Assembly: GCA_003231075.1 (NCBI GenBank) | Contig: QIIF01000188.1 | Coordinates: forward strand, 1 to 6,831 | Length of the DNA stretch: 6,831 nt | Direction: 5' to 3' | Source: Candidatus Falkowiibacteriota bacterium | Lineage (GTDB): Bacteria > Patescibacteriota > Patescibacteriia > Patescibacteriales > SZUA-104 | Position numbers and translations under genes: made by a program | In this document: piece after piece, positions 5,517 to 6,831 of the stretch | How the letters are laid out: the number at the start of each line of letters is the position of its first letter | Position numbering within the stretch: the stretch's first letter is position 1 | Notes under the pieces: generated by a model | Database searches by the model: none | Told to the model about the DNA's origin: nothing | Seen by the model: only the letters and a program-made list of their open reading frames with translations

Positions 5517-6722
5517 TTAGAATTGGCTTGCCATATTATACATCGGTAAAATTATAGCAGCCACCATTACGCCCACGGCAACGCCCATAATCACCATAAT
5601 TATCGGCTCCATTAAAGTCATTAAATTAGCGATAATATTTTCCACTTCACGGGTGTAAAATCTGGAAATTCTGTCCAGAACTATATCTAATTTTCCTGTT
5701 TTTTCTCCAATGCTCATCATTTGTGAAACCATCTTAGGAACATCTTTGCTATTAATAAACATACTGGAAATGGAATTACCGTCTTCAACTTCTTTTACGG
5801 TTTTTAAAATCAAATCTCTATATATCTCATTATCTACCACCTCAGCCGTTATTTTAAGCCCTTCGGTAATAGACACGCCGCCGACTATCAAGGTGTTCAA
5901 AGAACGGGTAAAACGCACTAAGCTAATCCGCTGGAATAATCTCCCAAAAATAGGCAAATGCAGTTTAATAGTATCAAATACTCTGCGGCCATTTTTGGTA
6001 TTTATATAAAAACGGATTGAAAAAAATAAACCGAATATTATAATAAGCAACAACCACCATGAATGCACCAGAAAACCTGAAACAGCCATTAAAATTTTAG
6101 TGGGCATAGGAAGCTCTGTCCCATTTTCCTCTAACATATTTGTCAATTTCGGCACGACAAATATCATCATTACGGCCCCAACACCGCTTAAGCCGGTTAA
6201 AACGAAAGCCGGATATATCATAGCGCCTTTGATTTTACTCATCATATCATAATCCTTTTCCATTTCATCGGCCAAATAATTTAAAATCTCGTCCAACCTT
6301 CCCGATGTCTCACCCGACCTGACAACGCTTATGTAGAAATTTGAAAAAACTTTCGGTCTTTTGGCTAAAGCGTCCGATAATCTGGAACCGCCGTCAACCT
6401 CATAAGCGATTTCGGAAATAACCATTTTTAATTTAGGATTTTCTGTCTGATCAATCAGAATCTTTAACGCTTGCGCCACGGTCACATTAGCTGAAGTCAT
6501 AACGGAAAACTGCCGCGAAAAAATCACTATATCTTTTGGTTTAATTCTGCTAAGAATAAAATCAATGTCAATGCTGGCAACTTTTGATTTTTCTTTTAAC
6601 GATATAATTGACAAACCTTTCTCTTGCAAGCTGTCAACAGCCAAATCTTCCGAGGCCGCCTCGGCTAATCCGCTTACAATTTTTTTATCGCCATCCATGG
6701 CCTTATATTTAAAAACAGGCAT
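5517..6722 (-). CDS. pilC: Type IV pilus inner-membrane platform protein PilC (GspF family)
   Basis: This 401-residue protein is a full-length PilC/GspF platform, the membrane hub that couples the cytoplasmic extension and retraction ATPases to pilin insertion. The N-terminal MPVFKYKAMDGDKKIVSG and residues to about 45 form the usual small cytoplasmic domain. Two T2SSF repeats follow. The first (about 68-190) has SRQFSVMTSANVTVAQAL and RSGETSGRLDEIL (135-147), with a membrane helix at about 170-190. The second (about 270-395) has VRFTRSLNTLIVGGVSITEGL, IGEKTGKLDIVLD (338-350) and a final helix about 371-393. A further helix lies at about 220-238. The two repeats show the matching SGETSGRL/IGEKTGKL motifs typical of the family. 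The start agrees with family N-termini although no Shine-Dalgarno site precedes it; a degenerate repeat unit sits directly upstream. ATPase genes are not in the window and may lie beyond the right edge. The pilin follows 182 bp downstream. Confidence 0.96.
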   Translation of the reverse strand: MPVFKYKAMDGDKKIVSGLAEAASEDLAVDSLQEKGLSIISLKEKSKVASIDIDFILSRIKPKDIVIFSRQFSVMTSANVTVAQALKILIDQTENPKLKMVISEIAYEVDGGSRLSDALAKRPKVFSNFYISVVRSGETSGRLDEILNYLADEMEKDYDMMSKIKGAMIYPAFVLTGLSGVGAVMMIFVVPKLTNMLEENGTELPMPTKILMAVSGFLVHSWWLLLIIIFGLFFSIRFYINTKNGRRVFDTIKLHLPIFGRLFQRISLVRFTRSLNTLIVGGVSITEGLKITAEVVDNEIYRDLILKTVKEVEDGNSISSMFINSKDVPKMVSQMMSIGEKTGKLDIVLDRISRFYTREVENIIANLMTLMEPIIMVIMGVAVGVMVAAIILPMYNMASQF

Positions 6723-6725
6723 AAT

Positions 6726-6831
6726 TTATTAGTAGATAGTTTATCAAGTTGAAAGTTATCAAGTTGAAAGTTATCAAGTTGAAAGTTATCAAGTTGAAAG
6801 TTATCAAGTTGAAAGTTATCAAGTTGAAAGT
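6726..6831. repeat. Tandem array of a 15-bp unit (TTATCAAGTTGAAAG) upstream of pilC, cut by window edge
   Basis: Six perfect 15-bp copies of TTATCAAGTTGAAAG occupy 6741-6830 and the array continues past the right edge. The copy next to pilC (6726-6740) is degenerate and reads TTATTAGTAGATAGT, closer to the 16-bp unit of the other array in reverse complement. The perfect copies suggest recent expansion. The array begins 3 bp from the pilC ATG and so occupies its leader or promoter region; no -10 or -35 element is recognisable in the visible part. It has no spacers and no coding potential that I trust. Confidence 0.96.

Noticed and set aside
5710..6009. Plus-strand open frame of 99 codons.
   Set aside because: Antisense to the conserved second T2SSF repeat of pilC, with no independent support.
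4655..6831. Insertion sequence or composite transposon bounded by the arrays.
   Set aside because: No transposase or recombinase is encoded between them, and the boundaries are tandem units and not single terminal inverted repeats with target duplications.

Overview
The window is AT-rich bacterial DNA using the standard stop codons (TAA and TGA both end genes here). Every gene I can support lies on the minus strand, so the map reads from right to left. The gene set is a type IV pilus platform protein, a short type IV pilin, a Wzy_C-type polymerase/ligase carrying TPR repeats, an AbiE-type toxin-antitoxin pair and a family 2 glycosyltransferase. This combination, with the pilin's C-terminal style, best fits a low-GC member of the Candidate Phyla Radiation (Patescibacteria). 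That placement is inference from protein style; no rRNA or other taxonomic marker is present.

Layout from right to left. 6831-6726: a short tandem-repeat array (15-bp unit) that runs off the window and ends next to the pilC start. 6722-5517: pilC, the inner-membrane platform of the pilus machine. 5516-5335: a 182-bp spacer with a candidate extended -10 promoter, a 10-bp direct repeat made of two DnaA-box consensus sequences, and a very strong Shine-Dalgarno site. 5334-4906: pilin. 4905-4652: an intrinsic terminator, a tightly packed extended -10 promoter, then a second tandem array (16-bp unit) filling nearly the whole leader of the next gene. 4651-2327: a 774-residue Wzy_C/TPR membrane protein. 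2326-2250: a strong promoter. 2249-886: AbiEi-like antitoxin and AbiEii-like toxin, overlapping by 7 bp. 885-793: a spacer with an AT-rich inverted repeat. 792-1: a GT2 glycosyltransferase cut by the left edge.

Most of the content concerns the cell surface: pilus assembly (PilC, pilin), glycan polymerisation or transfer (Wzy_C/TPR) and glycan synthesis (GT2). Because the Wzy_C superfamily includes O-oligosaccharyltransferases that glycosylate pilins, the 774-residue protein could act on the neighbouring pilin, but a general surface-polymer role is equally possible. The toxin-antitoxin pair has its own promoter and looks like a self-contained accessory module placed between the glycan genes.

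The most unusual structure is the pair of related minisatellite arrays. They have the same core (ACTTGATAA + CTTTC) but opposite orientations, and they flank the pilC-pilin segment. No wholly new protein system is evident; the novelty, if any, lies in these arrays and in the pilin control region.
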